Assembly (NCBI RefSeq): GCF_000429865.1
Contig: NZ_AUCR01000002.1
Coordinates: 466,988 to 530,987 of the forward strand
Origin: Cucumibacter marinus DSM 18995
Lineage (GTDB): Bacteria > Pseudomonadota > Alphaproteobacteria > Rhizobiales > Devosiaceae
Direction: 5' to 3'
Length of the DNA: 64,000 bases
How positions within the stretch are numbered: position 1 is the first letter of the stretch; each line of letters begins with the position of its first letter. The translations under genes and the position numbers were made by a program. Below, piece by piece: positions 17,147 through 27,106 of this stretch. The notes under the pieces are model-generated. The model ran no database searches, had not been told where the DNA came from, and worked only from the letters and a program-made list of their open reading frames with translations.

Positions 17147-17683
17147 ATGAAACCGATAGCCCTGATTTTCTGCGTCTTCGTCATGGCCGGACCTGCGCTG
17201 GCCGGACCTGCGCTGGCCGCGGACATTATTCCACCCGCCGCAAGGCAGGTGTGGCAGGACTTTACGAACGAGCGATTTGGCGCTTCGGCCAAGGTCCCCA
17301 CGGTCGGGTTCACGGCGGAGGCGCCGCCCGCCAATGGCGACGGGCAGGCCTGGACCGGGCAGGACGGCACGGTCCGCATCGCGGTCTATGGCAGCTACTG
17401 GACGGTGTTCGAAACCGACTTCCCGGGTTTTCGCGACAAGCTCCGGGAATTTCTCATTGAAGACGGGGTGACGCTTGAATCTGAGCAGACAGGCGATACC
17501 GAGTTCGGGTTTGCCGGTACGCTGCCTGACGGGCGGAAGTTCCGCGACCGCACGGTGATCGTGCCGGGCTGCGACATCGCCGCCCACACCCATATCGAAT
17601 ACCCGGCGGCCCAGGCGCCAGTGATGGATGCCATCGCCAACGAAGTGACCGAAAGCCTCGTGATTGCCGATGGGTATTGCTGA
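17147..17683 (+). CDS. Small exported protein of unknown function
   Basis: A 178-residue protein with a cleavable signal peptide (MKPIALIFCVFVMAGPALA...). The signal's C-region contains the five-residue unit AGPAL twice, from an exact 15-base tandem duplication at 17186-17215. The mature part has a repeated-strand look (TVRIAVYGSYWTVFETDFPGF, GFAGTLPDGRKFRDRTVIV) and two cysteines, one near the C-terminus. I do not recognise a family. The ATG at 17147 has GGAG upstream; longer in-frame starts lack a signal peptide. Confidence 0.7.
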   Translation: MKPIALIFCVFVMAGPALAGPALAADIIPPAARQVWQDFTNERFGASAKVPTVGFTAEAPPANGDGQAWTGQDGTVRIAVYGSYWTVFETDFPGFRDKLREFLIEDGVTLESEQTGDTEFGFAGTLPDGRKFRDRTVIVPGCDIAAHTHIEYPAAQAPVMDAIANEVTESLVIADGYC

Positions 17684-17757
17684 GGGGGCTGTCCCTGGTT
17701 CCCCAATTCGACCCGACAAGCCCATTGCGCTAGGCTCCCCGCGAGGAGGGCTGGCGA

Positions 17758-18255
17758 ATGGTGGAGCAGGCTGGCGGGTGTCTTTGCGGGTCGGTGCGGT
17801 ATCGGGTGACGGCGCATCCCAATCACGTGGTGATCTGTTTTTGCCGGTTCTGCCAGAAGACAACCGGTTCGGACCATATGGTCGAGCCGCTTTTCGACGT
17901 CTCCGAATTCGAGATCACCAAGGGTGAACCCTCGGTCTTCACGCTGATGTCTGAAGGCAGTGGCAAGCCGGTGCATGTCCATTTCTGCCCGACCTGCGGC
18001 ACCAAGCTGCGGCTGACCTTCGACCGGTTTCCCACGAGCACCGGGGTGTATGCCGGCACATTCGACAATCCGGGCTGGTTCGAGCGCAGCCCGGAGAACA
18101 CCGATTATTTCTTTGTCAGCGCCGCGCCGCCGGGCGCGATGGTGCCGGCGGGCTTTCCGCGCTTTCCCGAGCACGGCCTCAATCTCGACGGTTCGGCACG
18201 CCAGCCGGAGATCCTCGACCATCATCTGCTGATCGGCTTGCCCGGTTCTGCTTGA
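17758..18255 (+). CDS. GFA / CENP-V-like zinc-binding protein
   Basis: A 165-residue protein of the glutathione-dependent formaldehyde-activating (Gfa) fold. Zinc ligands are visible in three clusters: GGCLCGSVRY near the N-terminus, CFCRFCQKTTG about 20 residues on, and HFCPTCGTKL. Most such proteins outside methylotroph pathways have no proven catalytic role, so formaldehyde activation is not implied. The ATG follows GAGGAGG at good spacing. It stands between the exported protein and dnaG, all in one direction. Confidence 0.88.
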   Translation: MVEQAGGCLCGSVRYRVTAHPNHVVICFCRFCQKTTGSDHMVEPLFDVSEFEITKGEPSVFTLMSEGSGKPVHVHFCPTCGTKLRLTFDRFPTSTGVYAGTFDNPGWFERSPENTDYFFVSAAPPGAMVPAGFPRFPEHGLNLDGSARQPEILDHHLLIGLPGSA

Positions 18256-18328
18256 CCCGAGCGGTGGATTAGCGGAATAAGCCGAGCCTTTGATTGCGGC
18301 GGGGGCAGGCGCAGCCTACATTCATAAA

Positions 18329-20281
18329 ATGCGGTTTTCCGATCAGTTCCTCGACGAGATACGCGAGCGGCTTCCCATCTCCTCGGTGGTCGGCCAGTTC
18401 GTGGCTTGGGACAAGCGCAAATCCCAGCCCGGGCGCGGGGATTTCTGGGCCTGTTGCCCGTTCCATGGCGAGAAAACCCCGAGTTTTCATGCGGATGACC
18501 GGCGCGGGCGCTATCACTGCTTTGGCTGCGGGGTGTCGGGCGATCATTTCCGGTTTCTGACCGACAAGGCCGGGATGAGCTTTCCCGAAGCGGTCGAGCA
18601 ACTGGCGCAGCAGGCCGGTGTGCCGATGCCGGCGCGGGACGAACGCGAAGAGAAAAAGCAGCGCGCCCGCAACACGCTCTTTGACGTGATGGAACTGGCG
18701 ACGCGCTATTTCGAGGAAGCGCTGGCGGCCAATATCGGTGCCCGCACCCGCGGCTATTTGATGGAGCGCGGGGTTGCGCCGAAGATGCAGCGCCGGTTCC
18801 GGCTCGGTTTTGCCCCCGACAGCCGCAACGGGTTGAAGGAGTATCTTGCCTCGAACGGGGTGAGCGCGGCGCAGATGGCGGCCTCTGGCCTGGTTATCGA
18901 GCGCGAGGACGTGGCGGTGCCCTATGACCGGTTCCGCAACCGGCTGATGTTCCCGATCCTCGATATGCGGGGGCGGGTGATCGCCTTTGGCGGGCGGGCG
19001 ATGGCCGAGGATATGCCGGCCAAATATCTCAATTCGCCTGAGACCGAGCTCTTCTCGAAGCGGCGTGTGCTCTACAACGGCCAGACCGCCCGGCAGGCGG
19101 CGCATGACGGCAAGCCGCTGATCGTCGTCGAAGGCTATATGGACGTGATCGCGCTGGTCTCGGCCGGGTTCGAGGGGGCTGTGGCGCCGCTCGGTACGGC
19201 GATGACCGAGGAGCATGTCGAGATCCTTTGGCGGATGTCGGAAATGCCCTATCTCGCCTTTGACGGGGATGAGGCCGGGCAGCGCGCGGCGGCCCGGGCT
19301 GCGGATATGGTTTTGCCCAAGCTGCAGCCGGGGCATTCTGTGCGGCTCATCACGCTGCCACCGGGGCAGGACCCGGACGATCTGATCAAGGCCGGCGGGC
19401 GCGACGCCTTTGCGGGCCTGCTGGAGACCGCGCAACCGCTGGCCGAGGCGGTGTGGGCGCGCGAGACGCGCAGTACTGTGTTTGAAACGCCGGAGGCGCG
19501 GGCGGCGCTTGAAGCCAAGTTGAAAGGCATTGCCCAGCAGATCGGCGACCAGTCGGTGCGCCGGCACTATCTGCAGGCGTTCGAGGAGAAGCTCAGGGAG
19601 TTTTTCCGGCCCCAGCGGCGCGACCATGGCGGCGGCGGACGTTATGACGGCCGCGGCCGCGGCGATTATCGCGGGCAGGGCCGAGGGCCTAGTGGTAGGC
19701 CGGCTGGCGGACGAGGCTACAATGTCAGCGAATCGCTGATGAAGACCCGGCATCTGCGTGACCATGTGACCCCGCAGGCGGTGATTCCGCGCGAGGCGGT
19801 AATCGTTGTCACACTTGTGAACCATCCGGGGCTGGCGGAAGCACGGCTCGAAAGCCTGGCCCATCTCGACCTGGTTTCGAGCGCCGGCAAAAAGGTTCTG
19901 GCCGCCGTGATCGATGCGGTGGGGAGCCTCGAAGCCCCTGATCCGAAAGCCATTCGCGACCATCTCGAGCGGCGCGGGCTCAGTGAAGCGCTCGGGGCGA
20001 TGGAGAATGTGCTCATTCGCGAAAGAATTTGGCAGGCGGGTCCCGACATTAACGAAATCGATGCGGAGACCGGTTTAAAGCACGCCTTGGCCTTGCATAA
20101 TAAGAAGGTTCAATTAAATAGAGAACTCAGAGCAGCCGAATTGGCGCTGGGCGAAGACCCGAGCGAGGAATCATTGGCGAGGCTGCGCGACATCCAGAAC
20201 CAGATTTCAAGTGTCGACGGCACGGAAGCGCTGATTGAGAAATTTGGTTCGTTATCCGGCCGTACGGCGCGCTCCTTCTAG
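18329..20281 (+). CDS. dnaG: DNA primase
   Basis: DnaG makes RNA primers at the replication fork. From the ATG at 18329 it has 650 residues. The CHC2 zinc ribbon uses C43, H46, C64 and C67 (ACCPFHGEKTPSF, RYHCFGCG). The RNA polymerase core has the TOPRIM glutamate in LIVVEGYMDVIAL and the acidic AFDGDEAGQRAA. A linker unusually rich in glycine and arginine (GGGRYDGRGRGDYRGQGRGPSGRP) separates this from the C-terminal helicase-binding domain. No strong Shine-Dalgarno precedes the start. rpoD follows 146 bases downstream, as in the macromolecular synthesis operon, but no rpsU is present. Confidence 0.97.
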   Translation: MRFSDQFLDEIRERLPISSVVGQFVAWDKRKSQPGRGDFWACCPFHGEKTPSFHADDRRGRYHCFGCGVSGDHFRFLTDKAGMSFPEAVEQLAQQAGVPMPARDEREEKKQRARNTLFDVMELATRYFEEALAANIGARTRGYLMERGVAPKMQRRFRLGFAPDSRNGLKEYLASNGVSAAQMAASGLVIEREDVAVPYDRFRNRLMFPILDMRGRVIAFGGRAMAEDMPAKYLNSPETELFSKRRVLYNGQTARQAAHDGKPLIVVEGYMDVIALVSAGFEGAVAPLGTAMTEEHVEILWRMSEMPYLAFDGDEAGQRAAARAADMVLPKLQPGHSVRLITLPPGQDPDDLIKAGGRDAFAGLLETAQPLAEAVWARETRSTVFETPEARAALEAKLKGIAQQIGDQSVRRHYLQAFEEKLREFFRPQRRDHGGGGRYDGRGRGDYRGQGRGPSGRPAGGRGYNVSESLMKTRHLRDHVTPQAVIPREAVIVVTLVNHPGLAEARLESLAHLDLVSSAGKKVLAAVIDAVGSLEAPDPKAIRDHLERRGLSEALGAMENVLIRERIWQAGPDINEIDAETGLKHALALHNKKVQLNRELRAAELALGEDPSEESLARLRDIQNQISSVDGTEALIEKFGSLSGRTARSF

Positions 20282-20427
20282 GGGGTGGGTGCCGGCGGGG
20301 CTTTTTCGTATTCGGGCGCGAATCACCCTTGAATGCGGAGCGGAGAAACGAACCCTTGTCCAGTCACCGCAACAGGCGGCAATCGATAAGCGGCGGATAA
20401 CCGCCGGCGACCAGGAGCAGACGTTGA

Positions 20428-22437
20428 ATGGCGACTAAGGCCTCTGAAAAGACCGAGAAGCCCGAAGCTCAGACCGAAACCCAGGACAGCCCGCTGCTGG
20501 ATCTCTCCGATTCCGCAGTCAAGAAGATGATCAAATCCGCCAAGAAGCGCGGATACGTCACCTACGAGCAGCTCAATGAAGTGTTGCCCTCCGAAGAGGT
20601 CAACAATGAGCAGATCGAAGACGTGATGGCCATGCTTTCGGACATGGGCATCAATGTCGTCGATGAGGACGAGGTCGAAGACGAGCAGAATAGCGGCAGC
20701 GACGACGAGGAAGAGAGCGAAAGCACGGCGGTTGCAACCCGCACCGGCACGGCTGTCGCCACCAACTCGAACGCCAAATCGGGCTCGGACCGGACAGACG
20801 ATCCGGTGCGCATGTATCTGCGCGAAATGGGCTCGGTCGAATTGCTGTCCCGCGAAGGCGAAATCGCCATCGCCAAGCGCATCGAGGCCGGCCGCGAGAC
20901 CATGATCGCGGGGCTGTGCGAAAGCCCCTTGACCTTCCAGGCGATCATCATCTGGCGCGACCAGCTTGCAGAAGGTGAAATCCTTCTGCGCGACATCATC
21001 GATCTCGAAGCGACCTATGCCGGCCCTGACGCCAAGGCAGAGGCGCCCGCACCGGCACCTGCGGCGGAAACGCCCAAGCCCGAAGCCGAGTCCAAGCCCA
21101 AGGAAGAGGGCGAGGAGAATGAGGGTGAAGACGACGAAGAAGACGATGATGACGACGAGTTCGAAAGCAATCTCTCGCTCTCGGCGATGGAAGCCGAACT
21201 CAAGCCGCAGGTTGTCGAGACCTTCGACCGGATCGCCGGCACCTACACCAAGATGCGTAAGCTGCATGACGAGCAGGTCGAAAGGCGTCTCAACGCCGAC
21301 GAGATTTCGAACGCTCAGCAGAAGAAGCTCGATACGCTGCGCGGCGCGGTGATCACCGATGTGAAATCGCTCTCGCTCAACAATTCGCGTATCGAAGCGC
21401 TGGTCGAACAGCTTTACGACATCAATAAGCGGCTGGTACGGCTCGAAGGCCGTCTGCTTCGCCTGGCGGAAAGCTATGGCGTCAAGCGCGAGGATTTCCT
21501 GTCGAACTATCATGGGCAGGAGCTGGCGCCGGACTGGACCCAGACCGTTGCGACCCTTCCGGGCAAGGGCTGGACCGACTTCGCCACCCGCGAGATCGAC
21601 ACCATCGAAGAGCTGCGCAACGAGATCCAGACGCTCGCAACCGAAACCGGGCTCGATATCGCCGAATACCGGCGGATCGTTCACAAGGTGCAAAAGGGCG
21701 AGCGCGAGGCGGCCATCGCCAAAAAGGAAATGGTCGAGGCCAATCTGCGCCTGGTGATCTCGATCGCCAAGAAATACACCAATCGCGGCCTGCAGTTCCT
21801 CGACCTGATCCAGGAAGGCAATATCGGGTTGATGAAGGCGGTCGACAAATTCGAATACCGTCGCGGCTACAAGTTTTCGACCTATGCCACCTGGTGGATC
21901 CGACAGGCGATCACCCGGTCGATCGCCGACCAGGCCCGCACCATCCGTATCCCGGTGCATATGATCGAGACGATCAACAAGATCGTTCGCACTTCGCGCC
22001 AGATGCTGCATGAGATCGGTCGCGAGCCGACCCCGGAAGAGCTGGCCGAAAAGCTGCAGATGCCGCTCGACAAGGTGCGCAAGGTCCTCAAGATTGCCAA
22101 GGAGCCGATCAGCCTCGAAACCCCGATCGGGGACGAGGAGGATTCAAACCTTGGGGATTTCATCCCGGACGTGAATGCGGTGCAGCCGATCGATGCGGCG
22201 ATCCAGAGCAATCTGCGGGAGACCACGACCCGCGTGCTCGCCTCGCTCACCCCGCGTGAAGAGCGCGTGCTGCGCATGCGCTTCGGCATCGGCATGAATA
22301 CCGACCACACGCTGGAAGAAGTCGGCCAGCAGTTCTCGGTGACCCGCGAACGTATCCGCCAAATCGAAGCGAAGGCGCTCAGAAAGCTCAAGCATCCGAG
22401 CCGGAGCCGCAAGCTGCGCAGCTTCCTCGATAATTGA
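20428..22437 (+). CDS. rpoD: RNA polymerase primary sigma factor (sigma-70, RpoD)
   Basis: The housekeeping sigma factor, 669 residues. Region 1.1 ([19 protein letters not shown]) is followed by region 1.2 ([21 protein letters not shown]). The non-conserved insert is very acidic ([19 protein letters not shown] around 225-245) and alanine/proline-rich. Regions 2.1-2.4 ([20 protein letters not shown] to [17 protein letters not shown]) and the region 4.2 helix-turn-helix ([19 protein letters not shown]) are intact. AGGAG precedes the ATG by 11 bases. A strong terminator follows within 25 bases. Confidence 0.98.
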   Translation: MATKASEKTEKPEAQTETQDSPLLDLSDSAVKKMIKSAKKRGYVTYEQLNEVLPSEEVNNEQIEDVMAMLSDMGINVVDEDEVEDEQNSGSDDEEESESTAVATRTGTAVATNSNAKSGSDRTDDPVRMYLREMGSVELLSREGEIAIAKRIEAGRETMIAGLCESPLTFQAIIIWRDQLAEGEILLRDIIDLEATYAGPDAKAEAPAPAPAAETPKPEAESKPKEEGEENEGEDDEEDDDDDEFESNLSLSAMEAELKPQVVETFDRIAGTYTKMRKLHDEQVERRLNADEISNAQQKKLDTLRGAVITDVKSLSLNNSRIEALVEQLYDINKRLVRLEGRLLRLAESYGVKREDFLSNYHGQELAPDWTQTVATLPGKGWTDFATREIDTIEELRNEIQTLATETGLDIAEYRRIVHKVQKGEREAAIAKKEMVEANLRLVISIAKKYTNRGLQFLDLIQEGNIGLMKAVDKFEYRRGYKFSTYATWWIRQAITRSIADQARTIRIPVHMIETINKIVRTSRQMLHEIGREPTPEELAEKLQMPLDKVRKVLKIAKEPISLETPIGDEEDSNLGDFIPDVNAVQPIDAAIQSNLRETTTRVLASLTPREERVLRMRFGIGMNTDHTLEEVGQQFSVTRERIRQIEAKALRKLKHPSRSRKLRSFLDN

Positions 22438-22461
22438 TCAGTCTGTCGGTTTGGAATTCAG

Positions 22462-22487
22462 GGGCGGCCTCAGGGCCGCCCTTTTTG
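22462..22487 (+). terminator. Rho-independent terminator of rpoD
   Basis: Perfect 8-bp stem GGGCGGCC / GGCCGCCC with a TCAG loop, followed by TTTTTG. It lies 25 bases past the rpoD stop. Confidence 0.92.
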
Positions 22488-22513
22488 TTGGCGGATGGAA
22501 TCCGGAAGCGCCG

Positions 22514-23107
22514 CTAAGCGGTTGACGTGAAGTCGTTTTCGACCCGCTTGACGATGCGGTTGAGCCCGACCGGCGTCACGCCGAGATAGGCCGCGAGGTC
22601 TTTTTGCGTGATGCGTGCGATGAGGCCGGGATTGGTCCGACGCAGGGTGCGGTAGCGGGCCTCGGGCTTGAGCGTCAGGAAGTCGCGCTCGCGCGCCTCC
22701 TTGCGGGCGGCATAGGCGAGCAGGAGCTCGGTCAGCATCCCGGCCCAAGCGAGATCGTTGGCGGCGAGTTCCCTCAGGACCGAGAAGGGCAGGCTCTCGA
22801 TCTCGGTGGGCTCGAGGGCGACGGCGTCGAAACCCGCGCCACCTTCGCCCATATGCGCGGTGATCGAAGTGAACAGTTGCCCCTCGGGGATGAAGGATTT
22901 GATCCATTCATCGCCATCCGCCAGCACATAGCAAAGCTTGACGAGGCCCGTGCGCACGACCTGAACCGAGGTCAGCGGATCACCGGCCGCGAAGATCATG
23001 GAGCCCGCCGCATGGGAACGCATGATGATCCGGCTTTCAAGCGCCTCAAGGCCGGTCAGAGGCGCGGGGGCGAGCGACTGGAACAGGGTGAGGCTGGCAA
23101 AGGACAT
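22514..23107 (-). CDS. Crp/Fnr-family transcriptional regulator
   Basis: A 197-residue cyclic-nucleotide-binding-fold regulator. The β-roll (HAAGSMIFAAGDPLTSVQVV, LVKLCYVLADGDEWIKSFIPEG) lacks the RE.A cAMP-binding signature and has no FNR-type N-terminal cysteine cluster, so the effector is unknown. The winged helix is ITQKDLAAYLGVTPVGLNRIVK. It is divergent from an SDR gene, and a 14-bp perfect palindrome sits 4 bases before its ATG, suggesting autoregulation and control of the neighbour. Confidence 0.88.
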   Translation of the reverse strand: MSFASLTLFQSLAPAPLTGLEALESRIIMRSHAAGSMIFAAGDPLTSVQVVRTGLVKLCYVLADGDEWIKSFIPEGQLFTSITAHMGEGGAGFDAVALEPTEIESLPFSVLRELAANDLAWAGMLTELLLAYAARKEARERDFLTLKPEARYRTLRRTNPGLIARITQKDLAAYLGVTPVGLNRIVKRVENDFTSTA

Positions 23108-23111
23108 CGGC

Positions 23112-23125
23112 TTAACCCGGGTTAA
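23112..23125. promoter_or_regulatory. Perfect 14-bp palindrome, candidate operator of the Crp/Fnr-type regulator
   Basis: TTAACCCGGGTTAA lies in the 73-base gap between divergent starts at 23107 and 23181. It covers the likely Shine-Dalgarno region of the regulator gene. It differs from the usual Crp (TGTGA) or Fnr (TTGAT) half-sites. Confidence 0.5.
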
Positions 23126-23180
23126 TGCGGCATGGCCTCAGGTGACAAGAATGGCGCCATCACCAACAGGAGATGGCTCC

Positions 23181-23903
23181 ATGACCACATTCAACTCCAA
23201 GCGTATTCTGATCACCGGCGCAAGTTCGGGCATTGGCCGGGACCTGGCACTCAAGCTCTCGGCTGACGGTCACGAGGTCGTCGCGCTGGGGAGAAGCCCG
23301 GAGCGGCTGGCGGCATTGCGGGCTGACGACAGCCGCATCGAGACCGTGATGCTCGATCTGTCGAACACCGAAGCGGTGCTCGACTTTGCGGCGCAGCCGG
23401 GGATCGGCGAGATCGATGTGCTGATCAACAATGCCGGGGTACAGGACCAGCACCGGCTTGATGACGTAGCGGTGAGGGGCCGGGTAATGGCCGAGGAGAC
23501 GGTCACCAATCTGATCGCGCCGATGGTGCTGACCAAGGCACTGCTGCCGGGGCTCACAAGGGGCGGGCTGATCGTCAATCTGGTGTCGGGGCTGGCGCTG
23601 GCGCCCAAGGATGTGGCGGCGACCTATTCGGCCACCAAGGCGGGGCTGAAGATGTTCTCGGCCGGTCTCCGGGCGCAGTTTCCGCGCGAGAAACTGCGGG
23701 TCATCGATATCTACCCGCCGCTGGTAAACACAGCGATGACCGCCGGGCGCGGCAGCGGCAAGATGAGCGCAGAGGCGGCGGCGGATGCGATCATCAAAGC
23801 CATGAACGGCAAGAAGGACAGTGTCGCCTTCGGCACAATGAGAGTGATGGCGGTGATCGCCAAATTGGCGCCGGGTCTCGCCACGCGAATGATGAGCAGG
23901 TGA
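23181..23903 (+). CDS. Short-chain dehydrogenase/reductase, DltE-like
   Basis: A 240-residue cytoplasmic SDR. The cofactor motif is ITGASSGIGRDLA, the structural motif is LINNAGVQ, and the active site has the serine in NLVSGLAL and YSATK. The INNAGVQ form and overall length resemble the DltE-like subgroup of unknown substrate. CAGGAG is eight bases before the ATG. It is divergent from the Crp/Fnr regulator, which probably controls it. Confidence 0.88.
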   Translation: MTTFNSKRILITGASSGIGRDLALKLSADGHEVVALGRSPERLAALRADDSRIETVMLDLSNTEAVLDFAAQPGIGEIDVLINNAGVQDQHRLDDVAVRGRVMAEETVTNLIAPMVLTKALLPGLTRGGLIVNLVSGLALAPKDVAATYSATKAGLKMFSAGLRAQFPREKLRVIDIYPPLVNTAMTAGRGSGKMSAEAAADAIIKAMNGKKDSVAFGTMRVMAVIAKLAPGLATRMMSR

Positions 23904-23987
23904 TCGGCGGGTAGGTGTTGTTCCCGTATCCAAGCGCGCGCCTCCCCGCTAGGCTTGGCCCGTCGAGGCCGAGAGCAGGGGGGCGCC

Positions 23988-26816
23988 ATGGCGACGGCAT
24001 CGGGAGAACCGAATCAGATTTCATCACCCGAAGAGCTTGCCAAATGGCTCTCGGACAAACCGCCAGCCTGGGCGCAAGTCATTGCCATGCGCATGGCGCT
24101 GCGGGTTTTGCCCTTCATTACAGCCGTGCCGAGAGGGGGCGACCCTGATGATGACTTGGCGCTATTGCCCCGGATTGGCGCAGCAGTGCTGGCCTGGACC
24201 GGCGCGGCTTATCCGGAATGGCTAGATCGGATCGCCCTAACAGCGACCGAGGTTGCCTCGCATGCGGATCCGACAATGGATAATTGGCGAGGAGGCATTG
24301 CCTACGCGTCCGCGATGGCCAACGTTTCCGCCTGCGCGGCGGTCTATGTGCTTTCCGCCCCCGATAAAGCCCACAAAAGTATAGTGGATCGTGCCATATC
24401 AACCGCAACGTTTGCCTTCGAATCCTACTCTTCCGCTTTTGGACAGGCAACGCAACCGATCGGATTTTGGTCACAAGTTCGGCAAGATACGCTTGAACTG
24501 GAATCGTCCGGGGATACCGCGTCTCTCGCGCGATCCCGCCTTTGGACACTGAGAACGCCGCAACGGTGGCTCGACATAGCTGATGGTTTTCGCGCCTATC
24601 TCCGAAGGCGAGAGGCTGGTCTTTCCATTTGGGGCGAGTGGTATGGGAGCCGAGTTAGAGGTCATCCAAGTTACAGGCTCGACTCCGTACGTGCCGAATC
24701 TATTGATCAGCGAATTGGCTCCCAGGCGGCTGAATGGTGGAGAAGAGATCCGCAGGAAGTCGCCATTGAAACGAATGCTTGGCTTAACCAGATTCGAAGC
24801 GCGAGTTCACCAACATCCACCACCCGCCACGAGGCCGATACGCCAAACAGCTTCATCCATGACGATGTCGATGGCACGGTCGATTATCTCGGGCGGTCGA
24901 AGCTGGCCTTTGTGCTGGCCGGGCGGCTCAATCAGATATGGGACGATCTGGCGGCGGGGAACGGGCATGGGCGGCCCTTGCCCGGGCATGAGCGCGACCC
25001 CAAGCCCGGTTTCGTGGTGCACGTCGATGCGCCCTGGGGTGGGGGCAAGACCAGTTTCGTGCGCTATCTCACGCGCATCCTCAATCCCTATCGCCATGCC
25101 GGAACGCCGCCCGACTGGCTGCGCGAATTGCCGATGGCGGACCCCGACTATTGGCCGGAGGGCTATCGCCGGCCCTGGCGGATCGTGTGGTTCAACGCCT
25201 GGCAGCGCGAGCATGTCAGCCCGCCGTGGTGGGTGTTTTACGAGACGATCCGCAAGCAGATCACCCATGCCGCGGTGACCGAGATCGAGGCCGTGAAGCC
25301 TGCGCCGGGGCTGCCGGAAAGCGAGCCGCCCAAGCCGGATGTGCCGGCGCCCGTGGGCAAGGATTATCGTTACGCCAGCGGTTTCGGGCGCTGGGCACGG
25401 GGGCCCGAAGGCTGGCTCGGGGAAATGTGGTGGCGCTTGCAGCGCCCGGCCATTCTGGTGAGTGCCGGGGTTGCAATCTTGTCGGTCGCCATCATCTGGG
25501 TGATGAGCCTGTTCGGACTTTCGACCGTCGTTTTCGATGGTGGACTGCCGAAATTCGAGTTCAAGGACAACCCGTTCGGGTTACTCCTCTTGCTGTTCAC
25601 CGGGGCCGGGGCGGTGACCACCATTGTGACCGCGCTCACACGGTCGCTGTTTCCCGGCACGCCGGATGCGGCGACGAATTATTCGCTCGGCTCAGGCGAC
25701 CCGCATGAGCATTTCCGCCGGCATTTTGCGCGGCGGATGAAGGGCGCGCGACTGCCGGTCCTGGTGGTGGTCGACGATCTCGACCGCTGCCAGCCCGACT
25801 ATGTGGTCGAGATGATCCGCGGCATGCAGACGATCCTGCAAAGCGAACGCGTTGTTTTCATCCTGCTCGGGGACAGAGACTGGATCGAGCACAGCTTTGC
25901 CGGGGCCTTCAAGGCGATGAACGGCATCGATGTCGGCCCCGAACACAGCTTTGGCGGGCGTTTTGTCGAAAAGGCGATTCAGCTTTCGCTGATGCTGCCG
26001 GATATCGATCCCGAGGTGCGGCGCGATTATGTCAACGCGCTGATCGATATCGAGCAGCCCGAGGAGCCGGAAGGCGGCGCAGAACTGCGCGCTGACGGCG
26101 TTGACCTCAATGCGCTGACAGCAAGCTTTGTCGCGCAATCGCAGGCCGCGCTGCGCAATGACGATATCCGCGAGCGCGATACCCAGATCGCGGCTGCTCG
26201 GGCGCCGCTCGAAGCATTCAAGGCCGACGCGAAGGTGGCTGCCGCCATAAGGCAGGTCAGCACCCAAAGGGCGCTCAGATCGGCGGGGGACAAGACGCTC
26301 GAAAAGGTCACCAAGGTCCGGCTTGCGGGGCTGGCCGATTATCTGCCGGCCAATCCGCGCCAGATCAAACGCATCATCAACGCGATCTCGCTGTGGCAAC
26401 AGGTGGCGCTGATGGAGGCTGATATGGAGCCGGGCGAAGCCGAATGGCAAAAGCTCGTGCGCTGGATCGTGATCATGGTGGAATGGCCGAAAAGCTGGTT
26501 CACCCTCAGCCACTATCCGGACCTCGTGACGTTGGTCTATACGCCGCAGGCGGAAACCGAGGGGCTGGAACTGCCTGAAAAAGCAACGGAAATCGCCAGG
26601 CTGATCCGCGAGACGGACAATGTGCGCGACCTTCTCGACCTCAAACGGCCCGGCCCCGGCTGGTCGCACACAAGGATCGAAAAGACCGATGTCGACCTCT
26701 TCAAGCGCATCCTGCCGCCGACCAGCGGGTCGTTCCTGGCTCCTGCCGGCGACGGGGATGCTGGGGATGCGAAACAGGACCGGGACGGTCAGACAGGGCA
26801 CAAAGGTGAAAGCTGA
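23988..26816 (+). CDS. KAP-family P-loop NTPase with membrane hairpin and unrecognised N-terminal domain
   Basis: A 942-residue protein. The KAP NTPase module starts near residue 320: Walker A APWGGGKTSF (about 348-357) and Walker B VLVVVDDLDRCQPDYV (about 590). Two transmembrane helices (about 487-510 and 527-550) are inserted between them, the KAP hallmark, which places the NTPase on the cytoplasmic face of the inner membrane. The NPRQIKRIINAI segment is a typical sensor/winged region. The first 300 residues match nothing I know and read lower in G+C than the rest. KAP relatives include PifA, which excludes phage T7, so defence is a reasonable but unproven role. The ATG at 23988 follows AGGGGGG; no partner gene is adjacent. 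Confidence 0.82.
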   Translation: MATASGEPNQISSPEELAKWLSDKPPAWAQVIAMRMALRVLPFITAVPRGGDPDDDLALLPRIGAAVLAWTGAAYPEWLDRIALTATEVASHADPTMDNWRGGIAYASAMANVSACAAVYVLSAPDKAHKSIVDRAISTATFAFESYSSAFGQATQPIGFWSQVRQDTLELESSGDTASLARSRLWTLRTPQRWLDIADGFRAYLRRREAGLSIWGEWYGSRVRGHPSYRLDSVRAESIDQRIGSQAAEWWRRDPQEVAIETNAWLNQIRSASSPTSTTRHEADTPNSFIHDDVDGTVDYLGRSKLAFVLAGRLNQIWDDLAAGNGHGRPLPGHERDPKPGFVVHVDAPWGGGKTSFVRYLTRILNPYRHAGTPPDWLRELPMADPDYWPEGYRRPWRIVWFNAWQREHVSPPWWVFYETIRKQITHAAVTEIEAVKPAPGLPESEPPKPDVPAPVGKDYRYASGFGRWARGPEGWLGEMWWRLQRPAILVSAGVAILSVAIIWVMSLFGLSTVVFDGGLPKFEFKDNPFGLLLLLFTGAGAVTTIVTALTRSLFPGTPDAATNYSLGSGDPHEHFRRHFARRMKGARLPVLVVVDDLDRCQPDYVVEMIRGMQTILQSERVVFILLGDRDWIEHSFAGAFKAMNGIDVGPEHSFGGRFVEKAIQLSLMLPDIDPEVRRDYVNALIDIEQPEEPEGGAELRADGVDLNALTASFVAQSQAALRNDDIRERDTQIAAARAPLEAFKADAKVAAAIRQVSTQRALRSAGDKTLEKVTKVRLAGLADYLPANPRQIKRIINAISLWQQVALMEADMEPGEAEWQKLVRWIVIMVEWPKSWFTLSHYPDLVTLVYTPQAETEGLELPEKATEIARLIRETDNVRDLLDLKRPGPGWSHTRIEKTDVDLFKRILPPTSGSFLAPAGDGDAGDAKQDRDGQTGHKGES

Positions 26817-27106
26817 GATATCCGCCTTCCCGCAGCCGACCAGTAACTGATGATAGCCGCGCCGATCATGAGGGTGCTTCAGGACGTGCTAGCCTCGTCC
26901 GGGGCAATGGAATGACCGTGTCAATTTGCCGGGAGGCGTGTCGGGCAGATCAACGACTCATGGCTTTGAACAGGGTTCAAATGCGTTAGACTATCTGGTG
27001 CGGCAGGGCCAAACCGGGCGTCAGGCGGCTGCACGGTCCGCGTCATGCTGCGGGACGGCACCGGCCGGACGGTGGCCAAGCCGAAACCGGATATCGCGGA
27101 GCAGAG

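Noticed and set aside
18329-22437. dnaG-rpoD without rpsU as an unusual loss
   Set aside because: This arrangement is common in alphaproteobacteria.
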